A program made the translations under genes and the position numbers. DNA of 64,000 nucleotides from Secundilactobacillus collinoides DSM 20515 = JCM 1123 (GTDB lineage Bacteria > Bacillota > Bacilli > Lactobacillales > Lactobacillaceae), in contig NZ_AYYR01000014.1 in NCBI RefSeq assembly GCF_001435975.1, positions 19,124 to 83,123 on the forward strand, written 5' to 3'. Position 1 is the first letter of the stretch, and each line of letters begins with the position of its first letter. The notes under the pieces were generated by a model. That model saw only the letters and a program-made list of their open reading frames with translations. It did not search any database and was not told where the DNA came from. This document shows positions 26,954 to 37,271 of the stretch, one piece after another.

Positions 26954-28171
26954 ATGGAATACACAGAAATCATGGTGCGCTATGGTGAATTGTCCACAAA
27001 GGGTAAAAACCGCAAAGATTTTATCAAACAACTGGGCAAAAACGTTCGTCATAGTCTACATGACTTTCCCGGCCTTGATATTCGGGCTCAGTATGACCGG
27101 CTGCACGTGGCTTTAAACGGCACGCCAGCTCAACCGGTCATGAATCGGTTGAAGGGCGTATTTGGTATCGAAAACTTCTCCCCGATGATCAAGCTGGAAA
27201 AAGATTTTGACCAGGTTAAGGCAACGGCACTTCAAATGGTGCAGGCGCAGTACAAACCTGGCATGACATTTAAGATCAACACGAAGCGTCAAGACCACCA
27301 TTTCGAATATGACACTAACCAGATCAACGATAAGCTGGGTGGTCACATCCTGCGTAACGTTCCTGGTATTGAAGTCCAAATGAAGCAGCCTGATATCATG
27401 ATCAAGGTGGAAGTCCGCTTAAACGGTATCTTCTTGACCAGTGAGACCATCAAGGGTGCTGGCGGCCTGCCGGTTGGTACTGGCGGTCACGCGGTGATGA
27501 TGCTTTCTGGCGGGATCGATTCACCAGTTGCGTCATACCTTGGCATGAAACGGGGCGTTAAGCTGGACATGGTGCACTTCTTTAGTCCGCCGTACACCAG
27601 TGAACAGGCGTTAGCTAAAGCTAAGGAACTCACCTCAAAGATTGCCGGCTATGCTGGCAGTATTCAGTTTGTCCAGGTGCCGTTTACTAAGGCCCAGGAA
27701 GACATTAAGGAAAAAGTCCCAGAGGGTTACCTGATGACCATTCAACGTCGGATGATGCTGCGGATCACCGCAGCTATCGCACAGTTGCGTGGGGCAAAAG
27801 GGGTCTTTACTGGCGAATCGTTGGGTCAAGTGGCCTCCCAAACACTTGAGAGTATGTTGGCCATCAACGATGTGACGACCATGCCCGTGTTACGGCCGCT
27901 GGTTTCAATGGATAAGACTGAGATTATTAAGATTGCCGAACAGATCGACACCTATGAGTTGTCGATTCTGCCATTTGAAGATTGCTGTACGATCTTCACA
28001 CCGCCGGCACCAAAGACGCGGCCTGATTTAGAGAAGACGCGTAACTTTGAAAAATTGATTGACGTTGACGCCTTGATGAAAGAAGCTATCGATGGCATTC
28101 AAGTCTGCAACATCAAACCTGGGGAGAACTTTATGAACCAACAGGAAGATGTCTTTGCGGAATTACTTTAA
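26954..28171 (+). CDS. thiI: tRNA 4-thiouridine synthase ThiI
   Basis: A 405-residue enzyme that puts sulfur into U8 of tRNA. The N-terminal ferredoxin-like and THUMP region covers about residues 1-165, followed by the PP-loop ATPase domain with [15 protein letters not shown] (near 184) and [11 protein letters not shown]. No C-terminal rhodanese domain is present, as is usual in Firmicutes, where the cysteine desulfurase encoded next door feeds it. AGGAGGG lies upstream of the start. A good terminator follows. Confidence 0.95.
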   Translation: MEYTEIMVRYGELSTKGKNRKDFIKQLGKNVRHSLHDFPGLDIRAQYDRLHVALNGTPAQPVMNRLKGVFGIENFSPMIKLEKDFDQVKATALQMVQAQYKPGMTFKINTKRQDHHFEYDTNQINDKLGGHILRNVPGIEVQMKQPDIMIKVEVRLNGIFLTSETIKGAGGLPVGTGGHAVMMLSGGIDSPVASYLGMKRGVKLDMVHFFSPPYTSEQALAKAKELTSKIAGYAGSIQFVQVPFTKAQEDIKEKVPEGYLMTIQRRMMLRITAAIAQLRGAKGVFTGESLGQVASQTLESMLAINDVTTMPVLRPLVSMDKTEIIKIAEQIDTYELSILPFEDCCTIFTPPAPKTRPDLEKTRNFEKLIDVDALMKEAIDGIQVCNIKPGENFMNQQEDVFAELL

Positions 28172-28180
28172 ATTTAGCGA

Positions 28181-28210
28181 AAAAAGTCTGGCATGATGCC
28201 AGACTTTTTT
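28181..28210 (+). terminator. terminator of iscS-thiI
   Basis: AAAAAGTCTGGCA / TGCCAGACTTTTT stem with a two-base centre and a T run. Confidence 0.93.
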
Positions 28211-28259
28211 TGATGCACGCCATCATTTGCAGGGATTAGAATCCCAAATTGCCGTAATC

Positions 28260-28291
28260 TTAGTGACTTAGTGACTTAGTGACTTAGTGAC
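28260..28291 (+). repeat. four tandem copies of an 8-base repeat
   Basis: TTAGTGAC occurs four times without a mismatch, between the thiI terminator and tpx. Such short tandem repeats are prone to copy-number change. Confidence 0.95.
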
Positions 28292-28474
28292 GATGAAGCG
28301 ATTTTGCTGCCATTAGACGTCAGTAATCAGTGAACATTAGGTGGGGGAGAATTTAGTGGCGCGTTACACAATTTTCATTAATCTAAATCGCTATTTTCAG
28401 TACGGACACCTTGCATTTTCCAAGTTCTCGCGGTAAATTAAGAAGAAATTGGTTCAGTAAAGGATGTGTTCATC

Positions 28475-28984
28475 GTGAAGGTTACGTTTCGAGGGGAAAC
28501 TGTTGAGTTAGAAGGCAATCCGCCGCAAGTTGGCGACCAGTTGCCGAAGTTTAAGTTGTTTGATACGGATAACAATAAGGTCAAAATGGCACAGTTGTTA
28601 GGCAAACCGCTTTTAATTTCCATTATGCCGGATATTAATACCCGGGTATGCAGCATGCAGACTCGCAAATTTAATCAACAGGCAGACCACTATCCGGATG
28701 CGACGTTCATCGCCGTTTCAAATAACACGATTCAGGAACAGAAGAGCTGGTGTGCGGCTGAGGGCGTTGAAAACCTGCGCGTGCTGTCAGATGAGGAACT
28801 ATCGTTTGGCTACGCAACCGATCTCTACCTGCCAACATTGGGAAATCTTGCACGCAGTATCATTATCACCGACGCTGAAGGTAAAATCACTTATGAGGAG
28901 ATCGTTCCTGAAATCACCGATGAACCAAATTACGTGGCTGCGTTAGATGCATTGGAAAAGTTGACCGACCGCGTTGAAGATTAA
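28475..28984 (+). CDS. tpx: thiol peroxidase (atypical 2-Cys peroxiredoxin)
   Basis: A 169-residue Tpx that reduces hydroperoxides with thioredoxin. The peroxidatic Cys is at 59 in the segment PDINTRVCSMQTRKF, and the resolving Cys at 93 in SWCAAEG, both at the spacing usual for Tpx. I choose the GTG at 28475, which gives the common start VKVTFRGE and good spacing from AAAGGA; the GTG at 28466 is too close to it. It appears to be a single-gene unit. No terminator was found before the valS leader. Confidence 0.93.
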   Translation: MKVTFRGETVELEGNPPQVGDQLPKFKLFDTDNNKVKMAQLLGKPLLISIMPDINTRVCSMQTRKFNQQADHYPDATFIAVSNNTIQEQKSWCAAEGVENLRVLSDEELSFGYATDLYLPTLGNLARSIIITDAEGKITYEEIVPEITDEPNYVAALDALEKLTDRVED

Positions 28985-29016
28985 AACAGCAAGCTGGTAA
29001 AACTCACAATTGACAG

Positions 29017-29045
29017 TTGACGTGTCGCTTAAAATTGGCTATCAT
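29017..29045 (+). promoter_or_regulatory. promoter of the valS T-box leader
   Basis: TTGACG, 17-base spacer, TATCAT. A second TTGACA lies six bases further upstream. Confidence 0.82.
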
Positions 29046-29051
29046 AGCGAG

Positions 29052-29288
29052 TATAAGCAATGAGCAAGAGAGTAAGCCATTCGATTTGTGCAGAGAGAAA
29101 ACGACCGCTGAAACGTTTTTCAAACCGGATTACTGAAGGTAACTTGTGAGCTGTCGGACTGAACGAACAGTAGGTCTGGCCGGAACAACATCCGTTAGAT
29201 TGTTATTAAGAGGGGTTAAAAACCCAATTTAGGTGGTACCGCGAAAAGCATTTCGTCCTATGTTTATAGGATGAAGTGCTTTTTTCTT
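29052..29288 (+). ncRNA. T-box leader, valine specifier
   Basis: Controls valS by sensing uncharged tRNA-Val. The T-box AGGTGGTACCGCG is at about 29231-29243. The terminator stem AAAGCATTTCGTCCTA / AGGATGAAGTGCTTT ends in T at 29280-29285. The specifier reads GTA at 29139-29141 in GAAGGTAAC. The TGGT base fits A73 of tRNA-Val. It is immediately upstream of valS, which confirms the reading. Confidence 0.95.
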
Positions 29289-29332
29289 ACATAACAGTCA
29301 AAAATAAGGGAAACAGAAGGGAAGCAGAATCT

Positions 29333-31999
29333 ATGGCAGACGACAACACACAAATGCCGCCAAAGTACGACCCGCAAGCTGTTGAAGCTGGTCGTTACAA
29401 TGAATGGCTGGACGCAGGACTTTTCAAACCGAGTGGGGATAAGAAGGCTCACCCGTATTCAATCGTTATTCCGCCGCCGAATGTTACTGGTAAGCTGCAT
29501 TTAGGTCATGCTTGGGATACGACTTTACAAGATATGCTGATCCGGCAAAAACGGATGCAGGGTTTTGACACCCTGTGGCTGCCTGGGATGGATCACGCTG
29601 GGATTGCAACTCAAGCTAAAGTTGAGGCTCGGCTGCGTGAACAGGGCATCAGCCGCTATGACCTTGGCCGTGAAAAGTTTGTTGAAAAGGTCTGGGAATG
29701 GAAGGACGAATACGCTGATACCATTAAGAAACAGTGGTACAAGCTGGGCTTGTCACTAGACTACTCCCGTGAACGGTTTACCCTTGATAAGGGGTTGTCT
29801 GAAGCCGTTAAGAAGGTCTTTGTTCAACTGTATAACAAGGGCTTGATTTATCGCGGAGAATACATTATCAACTGGGATCCGCAAGCACGAACTGCGTTGT
29901 CCGACATTGAGGTTATCCATAAGGACGACAAGGGCGCTTTCTATCACGTGAAATACAAGTTCGCTGATGGGAAAACGACCCTTGATGGCAAGGACTACAT
30001 TGAAATTGCCACTACCCGTCCCGAAACGATGATGGGGGATACTGCTGTCGCCGTAAACCCTAAGGACGAACGGTACAAGGACGTGGTTGGCAAGAATGTC
30101 ATCCTGCCGTTAGCTGACCGTGAGATTCCAATCATCGCCGACCAACACGCCGATCCCGCCTTTGGGACAGGGGCCGTTAAGATCACCCCAGCACATGACC
30201 CTAATGACTTTCTAGTTGGGAACCGTCATAACTTGGAACGCATCAACACCATGAATGAAGATGCTTCCATGAACGAAAAAGCCGGCAAATACGCCGGTAT
30301 GGATCGGTTTGAAGCTCGGAAAGCCATGGTTCAAGATTTACAGGATCAAGGGTTGATGATTTCTATCGAACCAATCGTCCACTCCGTTGGTCACTCAGAA
30401 CGGACGGGGGTTCAAGTCGAAGCCCGGTTGTCCACACAATGGTTCGTTAAGATGAAGCCGTTAGCTGAACAAGCGCTCAAGAACCAAGAGACGGACGACA
30501 AAGTATCCTTCGTGCCAGACCGGTTTGCTAAGACCTTCTCCCAATGGATGGAGAACGTCCACGACTGGGTTATTTCACGACAACTGTGGTGGGGCCATCA
30601 AATTCCAGCTTGGTACAATAAAAAAACTGGTGAGACTTACGTGAACGAAGAACCACCGGCAGATATTGAAAATTGGGAACAGGATAAGGATGTTTTGGAC
30701 ACCTGGTTCTCAAGTGCCCTGTGGCCATTTTCAACGATGGGTTGGCCCAACGAAGACGCGCCTGATTTCAAGCGCTACTTCCCAACGGACACGCTGGTTA
30801 CCGGCTATGATATTATCTTCTTCTGGGTTTCTCGGATGATTTTCCAGTCCCTTGAATTTACCGGTCGTCGGCCATTCAAGCACGTGCTGCTTCACGGGTT
30901 GATTCGTGACGAAACGGGTCGTAAGATGAGCAAGTCGCTTGGTAATGGGATCGATCCCATGGACGTGATCGACAAGTACGGTGCCGATGCACTGCGGTGG
31001 TTCTTGTCCAACGGCTCAACACCTGGCCAAGATATCCGGTTCTCTTACAAGAAGATGGATTCTGCTTGGAACTTTATTAACAAGATCTGGAACGCCAGTC
31101 GTTACGTTATCATGAACTTGGGTGACATGACGTTGCCAAAATTACCTGCTGAATCCGAATGGGACTTGGCAGACAAGTGGATCTTGAGCCGCTTAAACGC
31201 AACGGTCAAGCAGGTCACTGAACAGTTCGAGAAGTTTAACTTCGGTGAAGCTGGTCGGGCCTTGTACGACTTTATCTGGAACGACTTTTGTGACTGGTAC
31301 ATCGAAATGTCCAAGGAGATCTTGAACGGTGATGATGAACAGGCTAAGTCAAAGACGCGCAACGTTTTGGCTTACGTTCTCGATCAGTTCCTCCGCTTGC
31401 TGCACCCAATCATGCCATTCGTGACCGAAAAAATTTGGTTGACGATGCCGCATGAAGGCAAATCATTGGTCGTGGCGCAGTACCCAGTTGACCACCCAGA
31501 ATTTGATAACGCCAAGGCTGAGGGTCAAATGGCCAACCTGATCGAACTGATCAAGGCTGTCCGGAACATCCGTGCTGAAGCCAACGCGCCAATGTCATCA
31601 ACCATCGATGTGCTGATCAAAACAGCGAACACCGATCTGGAAGCCGTTTTCGAAAACAACCGTGAGTACATTGACCGGTTTGTGCACCCGAAGGAATTGA
31701 CGATCGGCGCTGATGTGGCCGCACCTACTTTGGCCATGAGTGCCATCATTACGGATGCTGAAGTCTACGTTCCACTGGCAGAATTGGTCGATTTGAACGA
31801 AGAAGCTGCCCGACTTGAAAAGGAAGTTAAGAAGTTCGAATCAGAAGTTGACCGCGCCAAAAAGAAATTGGCTAACGAACGCTTTGTTGCCAATGCACCT
31901 GATGATGTGGTGGATGCTGAACGTCAAAAGCAAAGTGAAAACGAATCGAAGTTACAAGCAACTAAGGATCGTTTAGCAGCGATTAAAGCGCAACAATAA
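29333..31999 (+). CDS. valS: valyl-tRNA synthetase
   Basis: An 888-residue class I aminoacyl-tRNA synthetase that charges tRNA-Val. The HIGH-type motif reads [15 protein letters not shown] (near residue 45-59), the KMSKS motif [11 protein letters not shown] is near 525, and the editing domain lies between. The C-terminal coiled-coil arm ([20 protein letters not shown]) is complete. I start it at ATG 29333; the longer frame from 29276 would begin inside the leader terminator. Regulated by the T-box above. Confidence 0.97.
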   Translation: MADDNTQMPPKYDPQAVEAGRYNEWLDAGLFKPSGDKKAHPYSIVIPPPNVTGKLHLGHAWDTTLQDMLIRQKRMQGFDTLWLPGMDHAGIATQAKVEARLREQGISRYDLGREKFVEKVWEWKDEYADTIKKQWYKLGLSLDYSRERFTLDKGLSEAVKKVFVQLYNKGLIYRGEYIINWDPQARTALSDIEVIHKDDKGAFYHVKYKFADGKTTLDGKDYIEIATTRPETMMGDTAVAVNPKDERYKDVVGKNVILPLADREIPIIADQHADPAFGTGAVKITPAHDPNDFLVGNRHNLERINTMNEDASMNEKAGKYAGMDRFEARKAMVQDLQDQGLMISIEPIVHSVGHSERTGVQVEARLSTQWFVKMKPLAEQALKNQETDDKVSFVPDRFAKTFSQWMENVHDWVISRQLWWGHQIPAWYNKKTGETYVNEEPPADIENWEQDKDVLDTWFSSALWPFSTMGWPNEDAPDFKRYFPTDTLVTGYDIIFFWVSRMIFQSLEFTGRRPFKHVLLHGLIRDETGRKMSKSLGNGIDPMDVIDKYGADALRWFLSNGSTPGQDIRFSYKKMDSAWNFINKIWNASRYVIMNLGDMTLPKLPAESEWDLADKWILSRLNATVKQVTEQFEKFNFGEAGRALYDFIWNDFCDWYIEMSKEILNGDDEQAKSKTRNVLAYVLDQFLRLLHPIMPFVTEKIWLTMPHEGKSLVVAQYPVDHPEFDNAKAEGQMANLIELIKAVRNIRAEANAPMSSTIDVLIKTANTDLEAVFENNREYIDRFVHPKELTIGADVAAPTLAMSAIITDAEVYVPLAELVDLNEEAARLEKEVKKFESEVDRAKKKLANERFVANAPDDVVDAERQKQSENESKLQATKDRLAAIKAQQ

Positions 32000-32037
32000 A
32001 TAGCTGTTTGGCGCTCGATTGCGGACTTCGTTCATGC

Positions 32038-32085
32038 TATAATAGAAAATAAATGAAAGGCTGGGATGCGAATCCCGGCCTTTTT
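32038..32085 (+). terminator. terminator after valS, with a promoter-like sequence just before it
   Basis: Stem AAGGCTGGGAT / ATCCCGGCCTT (32057-32082) with a T run ends valS transcripts. A TGCTATAAT at 32035-32043 lies only some 14 bases before the hairpin. Confidence 0.85.
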
Positions 32086-32150
32086 GCGAGGACGGGCGTC
32101 AGCTAGGCTGACAACTGTTAAGACTATGTAATAAGGCTGGGGATTGTGAC

Positions 32151-33467
32151 ATGATTAGCAATTACGATGATGCGTTGGCGTTCATTCATGGCCGAACGCA
32201 ATTTAAAAAAAGCGACCATTTAGATCGAATGCGCTTATTTATGGCCAGACTTGGAAATCCGGAACGGCAACTTTCCGTTATTCACGTTGCCGGCACGAAT
32301 GGAAAAGGATCGACCGTCGCGTTTTTACGAGATCTTTTGATGGCCACCGGCAAGACAGTGGGCACGTTTACGTCGCCATTTTTGATGCGCTTTAACGAAC
32401 GTATTAGTGTCGATGGCGTACCAATTCCGGATCAGGATCTCGTTGAGATGGTGAACCGGGTCAAGCCAGTGGTCGATGACCTCGATCAGACGCTTGAAGA
32501 GGGCGGACCAACTGAATTTGAAATCATTACGGCGATGATGTTTTGCTACTTTAAAGACCGTGTCGACGTTGCCGTGGTTGAAGTTGGCATTGGCGGCATT
32601 CTTGATTCGACAAATGTGTTGACGCCGGAGGTTTCGGTCATTACCACGATCGGTTATGACCATATGAAGCTATTGGGATCAACGTTGCCTGCGATAGCGG
32701 GGCAAAAGGCCGGGATCATCAAACACGGTAAACCGGTTGTAGTCGGTCGGATTCCTGAAGAGGCCTTAGCGGTGATCGAAAAGAAGGCTGTTGACGAGAA
32801 GAGCCCGATCTACCGGCTCGACCATGAGATTATCGTGAAGCCAAAACCGGACCGAAACTGGGAAGAAAGTTTTAAATTTCAGTTTGACGGCTTCACGTTT
32901 GACACGGTCAAAATTCAATTGCTGGGACAGTATCAAATTGCAAATGCCAGTTGCGCCTTAGCTGCCTTTATGTTGTATCAGGCTGCACATCACCAACCAT
33001 GGGATCGTCATGAGACCTTAGCGGCACTTGCCAAAACAGTCTGGCCCGGCCGGTTTGAGCCCGTCAGTCAAGAGCCGCTGATCGTTTTGGATGGTGCGCA
33101 TAATGAACCAGCGGTGACAGAGGTGCCACAGTTGCTGAAACAAAAATTCAGTGACCGTGAAATCTATATCGTGTTTGCTGTCTTGGCGGATAAGCAGTAT
33201 GAAAAAATGTTGACGCTATTGCAGACGGTGCCGCACCACCATATTATTTTGACCACTTTTCAGGGGCCGGGCACGCGGCGTGCGGTCGACCCGGATGCGT
33301 TAAAGGCAAAGCATAATAGCGATGCACGCATTGACGTGGTCGATGAGTGGCAGTTGGCGATTGGAACCGCATTGAAAACAATGTCCAGTGATGATTTGCT
33401 GTTGATAACGGGCTCGCTATACTTTATTTCGGATGTTCGTCATTTCTTTTTAGACGGTGATTCTTAG
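32151..33467 (+). CDS. folC: bifunctional folylpolyglutamate synthase / dihydrofolate synthase
   Basis: A 438-residue Mur-ligase-like enzyme that adds glutamate to folates (and to dihydropteroate when bifunctional). The P-loop HVAGTNGKGSTVAFL is near residues 44-58, the SPFLMRFNERI and EVGIGGILDSTNV motifs follow, and the C-terminal ligand domain starts near 300 (VLDGAHNEPAV). valS-folC is a common pair in Firmicutes. Whether it is monofunctional cannot be decided here. No terminator was found behind it. Confidence 0.93.
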   Translation: MISNYDDALAFIHGRTQFKKSDHLDRMRLFMARLGNPERQLSVIHVAGTNGKGSTVAFLRDLLMATGKTVGTFTSPFLMRFNERISVDGVPIPDQDLVEMVNRVKPVVDDLDQTLEEGGPTEFEIITAMMFCYFKDRVDVAVVEVGIGGILDSTNVLTPEVSVITTIGYDHMKLLGSTLPAIAGQKAGIIKHGKPVVVGRIPEEALAVIEKKAVDEKSPIYRLDHEIIVKPKPDRNWEESFKFQFDGFTFDTVKIQLLGQYQIANASCALAAFMLYQAAHHQPWDRHETLAALAKTVWPGRFEPVSQEPLIVLDGAHNEPAVTEVPQLLKQKFSDREIYIVFAVLADKQYEKMLTLLQTVPHHHIILTTFQGPGTRRAVDPDALKAKHNSDARIDVVDEWQLAIGTALKTMSSDDLLLITGSLYFISDVRHFFLDGDS

Positions 33468-33634
33468 GATTCTCTTTGGGGTTGGCGGACAACAAATAGC
33501 GAGTGTGCTGATGGCAAATTCTGGTTGTATCGCCCGCTAATTATTAAAATCCGTTAAATTTGAAAGAAAAACTTGCCGAAAGCCCCAATAATTAGGTATG
33601 CTTTCAATGGCAAGTAGTTATTAAACAAAATAGG

Positions 33635-33645
33635 TATGGTATAAT
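33635..33645 (+). promoter_or_regulatory. extended -10 promoter of mreB
   Basis: TATGGTATAAT inside a short palindrome-like AGGTATGGTATAATACACCT, 67 bases before the mreB start. Confidence 0.68.
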
Positions 33646-33711
33646 ACACCTAGCAAAATTTAAAATACATGTCAATCGTATGACTGTAGCCAAGTGAAGG
33701 GATGAAACATA

Positions 33712-34716
33712 GTGTTCAGATTAGGAACGAAAAATATTGGCATCGACCTTGGGACTGCAAATACGATTGTTTACGTTGACGGTAAGGGTATCGTTTTACG
33801 TGAACCATCAGTAGTTGCGAGAAACACCAAAACAGGTGAAATTGTCTCCGTCGGTGAAGACGCGCGAGCAATGATTGGGCGGACACCCGCTAGCATCGTT
33901 GCCATTCGCCCCATGAAAGACGGCGTTATTGCCGATTATGACACAACAGTTGCCATGATGAAGTACTTTATTGAAAAGACTTTGGGCAGCTCAAACGGCA
34001 AACCATACGTCATGGTTTGTGTACCAAGCGGGGTCACAGAAGTTGAAAAGCGCGCTGTGATCGATGCCACTCGGGTTGCCGGTGCGCGTGATGCGTACGT
34101 CATTGAAGAACCATTTGCAGCTGCCATTGGTGCTGGTTTGCCAGTGATGGATCCAACCGGGAGTATGGTGGTTGATATTGGTGGCGGGACCACTGATGTT
34201 GCCACGATTTCCTTAGGTGGGATCGTTTCCAGCCGTTCGATTCGGATGGCTGGTGACAAGTTGGACGATGCCATTGTGGCTTACGTTCGACAACACTTTA
34301 ACCTGTTGATCGGCGAACGTACTGCTGAACAGTTGAAGTGGGATATTGGTTCCGCTTCTCCAGAAGCTGTCAAGGATGACGACGGTGCATCAATTCGCGG
34401 TCGTGACCTGATTACCGGCTTACCAAAGACAATTGAAGTTTCCGCTGCTGACATTGCTGAGGCAATTCACGAAGTTGTTGTTGAAATTATCTCTGCAATC
34501 AAAGAAACACTGGAAGAAACGTCCCCTGAAATTGCGGCCGACGTTATCGACCATGGGATTGTCCTCACTGGTGGTGGTGCGCTGTTGCGTAACCTGCCAG
34601 ATGTCATTGCAGACGCTACTAAGGTGCCCGTATTCATTGCAAACGATCCTTTGGATTGTGTCGCAATCGGTACTGGTGAATCTCTTAAGAGCATCGACGT
34701 TATGAAAAAGAAATAA
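33712..34716 (+). CDS. mreB: rod shape-determining protein MreB
   Basis: A 334-residue actin-like ATPase that positions the elongasome. The phosphate-1 motif ([14 protein letters not shown]), the phosphate-2 motif ([16 protein letters not shown], near 150) and the adenosine motif ([12 protein letters not shown]) are clear. It is the second MreB-family gene here (the other is at 2821). Its position before mreC and mreD makes it the true MreB. The start is GTG after GAAGGGATG. A 470-base gap with a hairpin and a repeat separates it from mreC, unusual for an mre operon. Confidence 0.95.
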   Translation: MFRLGTKNIGIDLGTANTIVYVDGKGIVLREPSVVARNTKTGEIVSVGEDARAMIGRTPASIVAIRPMKDGVIADYDTTVAMMKYFIEKTLGSSNGKPYVMVCVPSGVTEVEKRAVIDATRVAGARDAYVIEEPFAAAIGAGLPVMDPTGSMVVDIGGGTTDVATISLGGIVSSRSIRMAGDKLDDAIVAYVRQHFNLLIGERTAEQLKWDIGSASPEAVKDDDGASIRGRDLITGLPKTIEVSAADIAEAIHEVVVEIISAIKETLEETSPEIAADVIDHGIVLTGGGALLRNLPDVIADATKVPVFIANDPLDCVAIGTGESLKSIDVMKKK

Positions 34717-34723
34717 CATTTGG

Positions 34724-34758
34724 AGGCTGGGCAAAGATGATGACTTTTGCGCAGCCTT
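34724..34758 (+). terminator. hairpin after mreB
   Basis: AGGCTGGGCAAA / TTTGCGCAGCCT stem followed by a short T-rich end; a weak terminator. Confidence 0.6.
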
Positions 34759-34991
34759 CTTAGTTTGAACGGTGTCTCTTCTGATGTAGAAATTAGTGGG
34801 GCATTGTTTGGACTGGTATCAATCGGCAATTTTTCATTCTATATTGAGTGTGTGATTGGCCTTTTTCATCGTTTTTTATGATGCGTACCGTGTTTGGTGC
34901 GCATTGTGAGCTGCAGAATCTCGAACTGTGCGGTTGAATTGTGCGCGATACATAACGCGCATGGTGGACTGCAATCGCAGTATTTTATGTG
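34759..34991 (+). other. mreB-mreC gap, upstream part
   Basis: No gene. It contains several GTGCGC/GCGCAT-like short repeats (34878-34962) that could fold, and no clear promoter. Confidence 0.4.
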
Positions 34992-35169
34992 GGCCGAAAC
35001 GTGTTCCGGAAGACAGGGGGTTCTTGCTCTCAATTGGCTTCTTTTGCACGCAGAATTTTGCACTTTGTATAACGAGTGCAACGGGCCGCAATTGTTCTCA
35101 TTTATGTAGCCGAAACGTGCGCCACAAACTTGGGGGTTCCCGCCTCTGACTGGTTTGCGCCGTACTCTA
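34992..35169 (+). repeat. intergenic long-hairpin element, copy E (two degenerate modules)
   Basis: Two diverged modules in a row. The first begins GGCCGAAACGTGTTCCGGAAG and ends near GCTTCTTTTGCACGC; the second begins AGCCGAAACGTGCGCC and ends GTACTCTAT. The second module ends 19 bases before the mreC start, just before its GGAGG. Confidence 0.7.
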
Positions 35170-35187
35170 TTACCATGGAGGATAATC

Positions 35188-36051
35188 ATGAACAAATTCT
35201 TTTCAAACCGGCGATTAGTGATCGTTATTGTTTGTCTAATTGTCAGTTTTGGTTTAATGAGTGTTTCCGTTATGATTCGTGATAAGAAATCAACGCCGCC
35301 GCTTGTTCAGCAGTTTGGAAACGACGTTGTTGGTCTTGTTAACCGGGTCGTTGCTTGGCCTGTTAATGGTCTAAAAGGGTCCATTACAGGAGTTTCTGAT
35401 TTACTGAACACCTATCAAGAAAATACCCGATTAAAGGGTCAGGTTCAGAAATTGGCACAAACACAGGTTCATGACCAAGCGGTTAGCCAAGAAAACAAGA
35501 AACTCAAAAAAGAATTAAAACTGACACACTCACTGACCGACTACGAATCTGTCAACGCCTCCGTCATTGCCCGGACCCCATCCTCATGGCAGGATCAGGT
35601 CATTATCGACAAGGGGAGTTCTGCTGGCATTAAGAAAAACATGCCCGTTCTTTCTGGTTCTGGCTTAGTGGGTCGTGTTTCTGAAGTTAACCGAACTAAC
35701 AGTAAGGTTGAACTATTATCAAACAGCAGTGAATCTGCAAACCGTTTTGCCGTTTCAATCACTAATAAGAGTGGCGAGGTGATTAACGGGGTCATTACGG
35801 GGTATAATAATGGCAGTAACCGAATTGAAATGGGAAACGTCACTTCCAAAAAGAAAATTGAAAAGGGCGACAAGGTTGTCACGAGTGGTCTAGGCGGTGT
35901 TATGCCGGCTGGCCTGTACGTTGGGACGGTTACCACAACGGGTACCTCCGACTATGGGTTGTCTTCGAAGATCACAATTAAGCCAGCGGCCGACATCTCT
36001 GATCTGAGTGTTGTGACCGTGGCTGTTCGTCAAGCCCAGTCGACTAACTAA
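35188..36051 (+). CDS. mreC: rod shape-determining protein MreC
   Basis: A 287-residue membrane protein: short cytoplasmic N terminus, one transmembrane helix (about residues 9-29), a coiled coil (about 70-110) and a beta-rich extracytoplasmic domain. It links MreB filaments to penicillin-binding proteins. Motifs such as SVIARTPSSWQDQVIIDKG and GDKVVTSGLGGVMPAGLYVG are typical. The ATG at 35188 is chosen for its GGAGG; earlier frames start in the repeat element. mreD follows after 11 bases. Confidence 0.94.
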   Translation: MNKFFSNRRLVIVIVCLIVSFGLMSVSVMIRDKKSTPPLVQQFGNDVVGLVNRVVAWPVNGLKGSITGVSDLLNTYQENTRLKGQVQKLAQTQVHDQAVSQENKKLKKELKLTHSLTDYESVNASVIARTPSSWQDQVIIDKGSSAGIKKNMPVLSGSGLVGRVSEVNRTNSKVELLSNSSESANRFAVSITNKSGEVINGVITGYNNGSNRIEMGNVTSKKKIEKGDKVVTSGLGGVMPAGLYVGTVTTTGTSDYGLSSKITIKPAADISDLSVVTVAVRQAQSTN

Positions 36052-36062
36052 GGGGGAAGACC

Positions 36063-36587
36063 ATGTTACGAGTGACAAGATTACGTTATGGTTTTCCAAT
36101 CGGTTTGTTTTTATTTTTCTTCTTAGACGGTATTTTAGGGGAAGCCTTCCCCAAACAGCTTTTCCACTATCCATACGCTATGAGCAGTTACCTAGTAGTG
36201 CTTTGGCTAGTGTTTGCCGTATTCTTCGAAGACCCGATCAAGATTCCCTTGGGGGTCTGGGCAGCTGTCGCTGGCGGCCTCTTTGACCTTTATTACACTG
36301 GAATCTTTGGTATTTTTGTGTTTGTCTTTCCCATCGTTGTCATTTTGACAAGAGCGTGCTATCGTGCCTTTCCAGTGAACTTTTTAAGCGGCCTTCTGGT
36401 GTACTTCATTGATATTACCGTGGTCAGCGTTCTAAGTTACTTTGGAAACCTGTATGTGCACACGACTTCCGCATCGTTTACGGATCTCTTTGTGTACTCA
36501 CTGGCACCAACACTAGCTTACAATTTAGCCGCCTATGTCATTTTGTACTTTCCAATTCAACGGTTGTATAACTACTTGAAGAGTTGA
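36063..36587 (+). CDS. mreD: rod shape-determining protein MreD
   Basis: A 174-residue protein with about five transmembrane segments, as expected for MreD, the membrane partner of MreC in lateral wall synthesis. Sequence is poorly conserved in this family; the position between mreC and minC and the topology carry the call. A GGGGGAA ribosome binding site precedes the ATG. Confidence 0.9.
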   Translation: MLRVTRLRYGFPIGLFLFFFLDGILGEAFPKQLFHYPYAMSSYLVVLWLVFAVFFEDPIKIPLGVWAAVAGGLFDLYYTGIFGIFVFVFPIVVILTRACYRAFPVNFLSGLLVYFIDITVVSVLSYFGNLYVHTTSASFTDLFVYSLAPTLAYNLAAYVILYFPIQRLYNYLKS

Positions 36588-36603
36588 AGTGAGGTTGTTA
36601 GAG

Positions 36604-37266
36604 ATGCAGTCAGTGGTTTTAAGAGGGAATCAGGATGGCTACCAACTGGTCTTGGATCAGTCGGCTGGCTTTGAAGATATTAAATTAGAATTGCGGACGT
36701 TGTTGGATAAACTGGCAGCGGACGCGACCACCACGTCGACAATCAGTTTCGACGTGCTTACCGCCAATCGGTTGATGACGCAGGATGAAAATCAAGCGTT
36801 ATCGAAGATCATCAGTAGCTATGAACACTTTACGATCCATAAGATTATTGCTGATGTAATTACGATTGCCGATGCCACAAGGTTAAAGGAACAGGATAAT
36901 GTTCACCTTGTGACGCAGACGATTCGTAACGGTCAGACGCTCACCATGAAGGGCGACGTCCTATTTTTAGGTGTCATCAATGAGGGCGGCCGGCTGTTGA
37001 CCAGTGGGAATTTATTTATCATGGGCACGGTTTTAGGGATTGCTCAGGCCGGCTTTCCAAGCAACGAGGAAAAGGTGGTCATGGGCGAACTTGCGAAGGC
37101 ACAACAGGTGCGGATCGGCGAACAGATCAGCATCGTCGAAGCGGATCAGCCCGAACCTGATTTCCAAACGGTTGCATACGTTAATGACTTACACGTTCTT
37201 GAGTACGGTAAATTAAGCGACTTAAAAACAATCAATCCGAAACTGTATCATCAAATTGGAGGCTAG
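36604..37266 (+). CDS. minC: septum site-determining protein MinC
   Basis: A 220-residue FtsZ inhibitor that, with MinD, blocks division at the poles. The N-terminal domain is followed by the C-terminal beta-helix with the family motif GQTLTMKGDVLFLGVINEGG and FIMGTVLGIAQAGFPSN. I choose the ATG at 36604, with GAGG about nine bases upstream; the GTG at 36589 lies before that site. Its stop lies five bases before the minD start. Confidence 0.92.
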   Translation: MQSVVLRGNQDGYQLVLDQSAGFEDIKLELRTLLDKLAADATTTSTISFDVLTANRLMTQDENQALSKIISSYEHFTIHKIIADVITIADATRLKEQDNVHLVTQTIRNGQTLTMKGDVLFLGVINEGGRLLTSGNLFIMGTVLGIAQAGFPSNEEKVVMGELAKAQQVRIGEQISIVEADQPEPDFQTVAYVNDLHVLEYGKLSDLKTINPKLYHQIGG

Positions 37267-37271
37267 TGAAG

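Noticed and set aside
34876..35282. Several short frames in the mreB-mreC gap
   Set aside because: They cross the repeat modules, lack ribosome binding sites and overlap each other in different frames.
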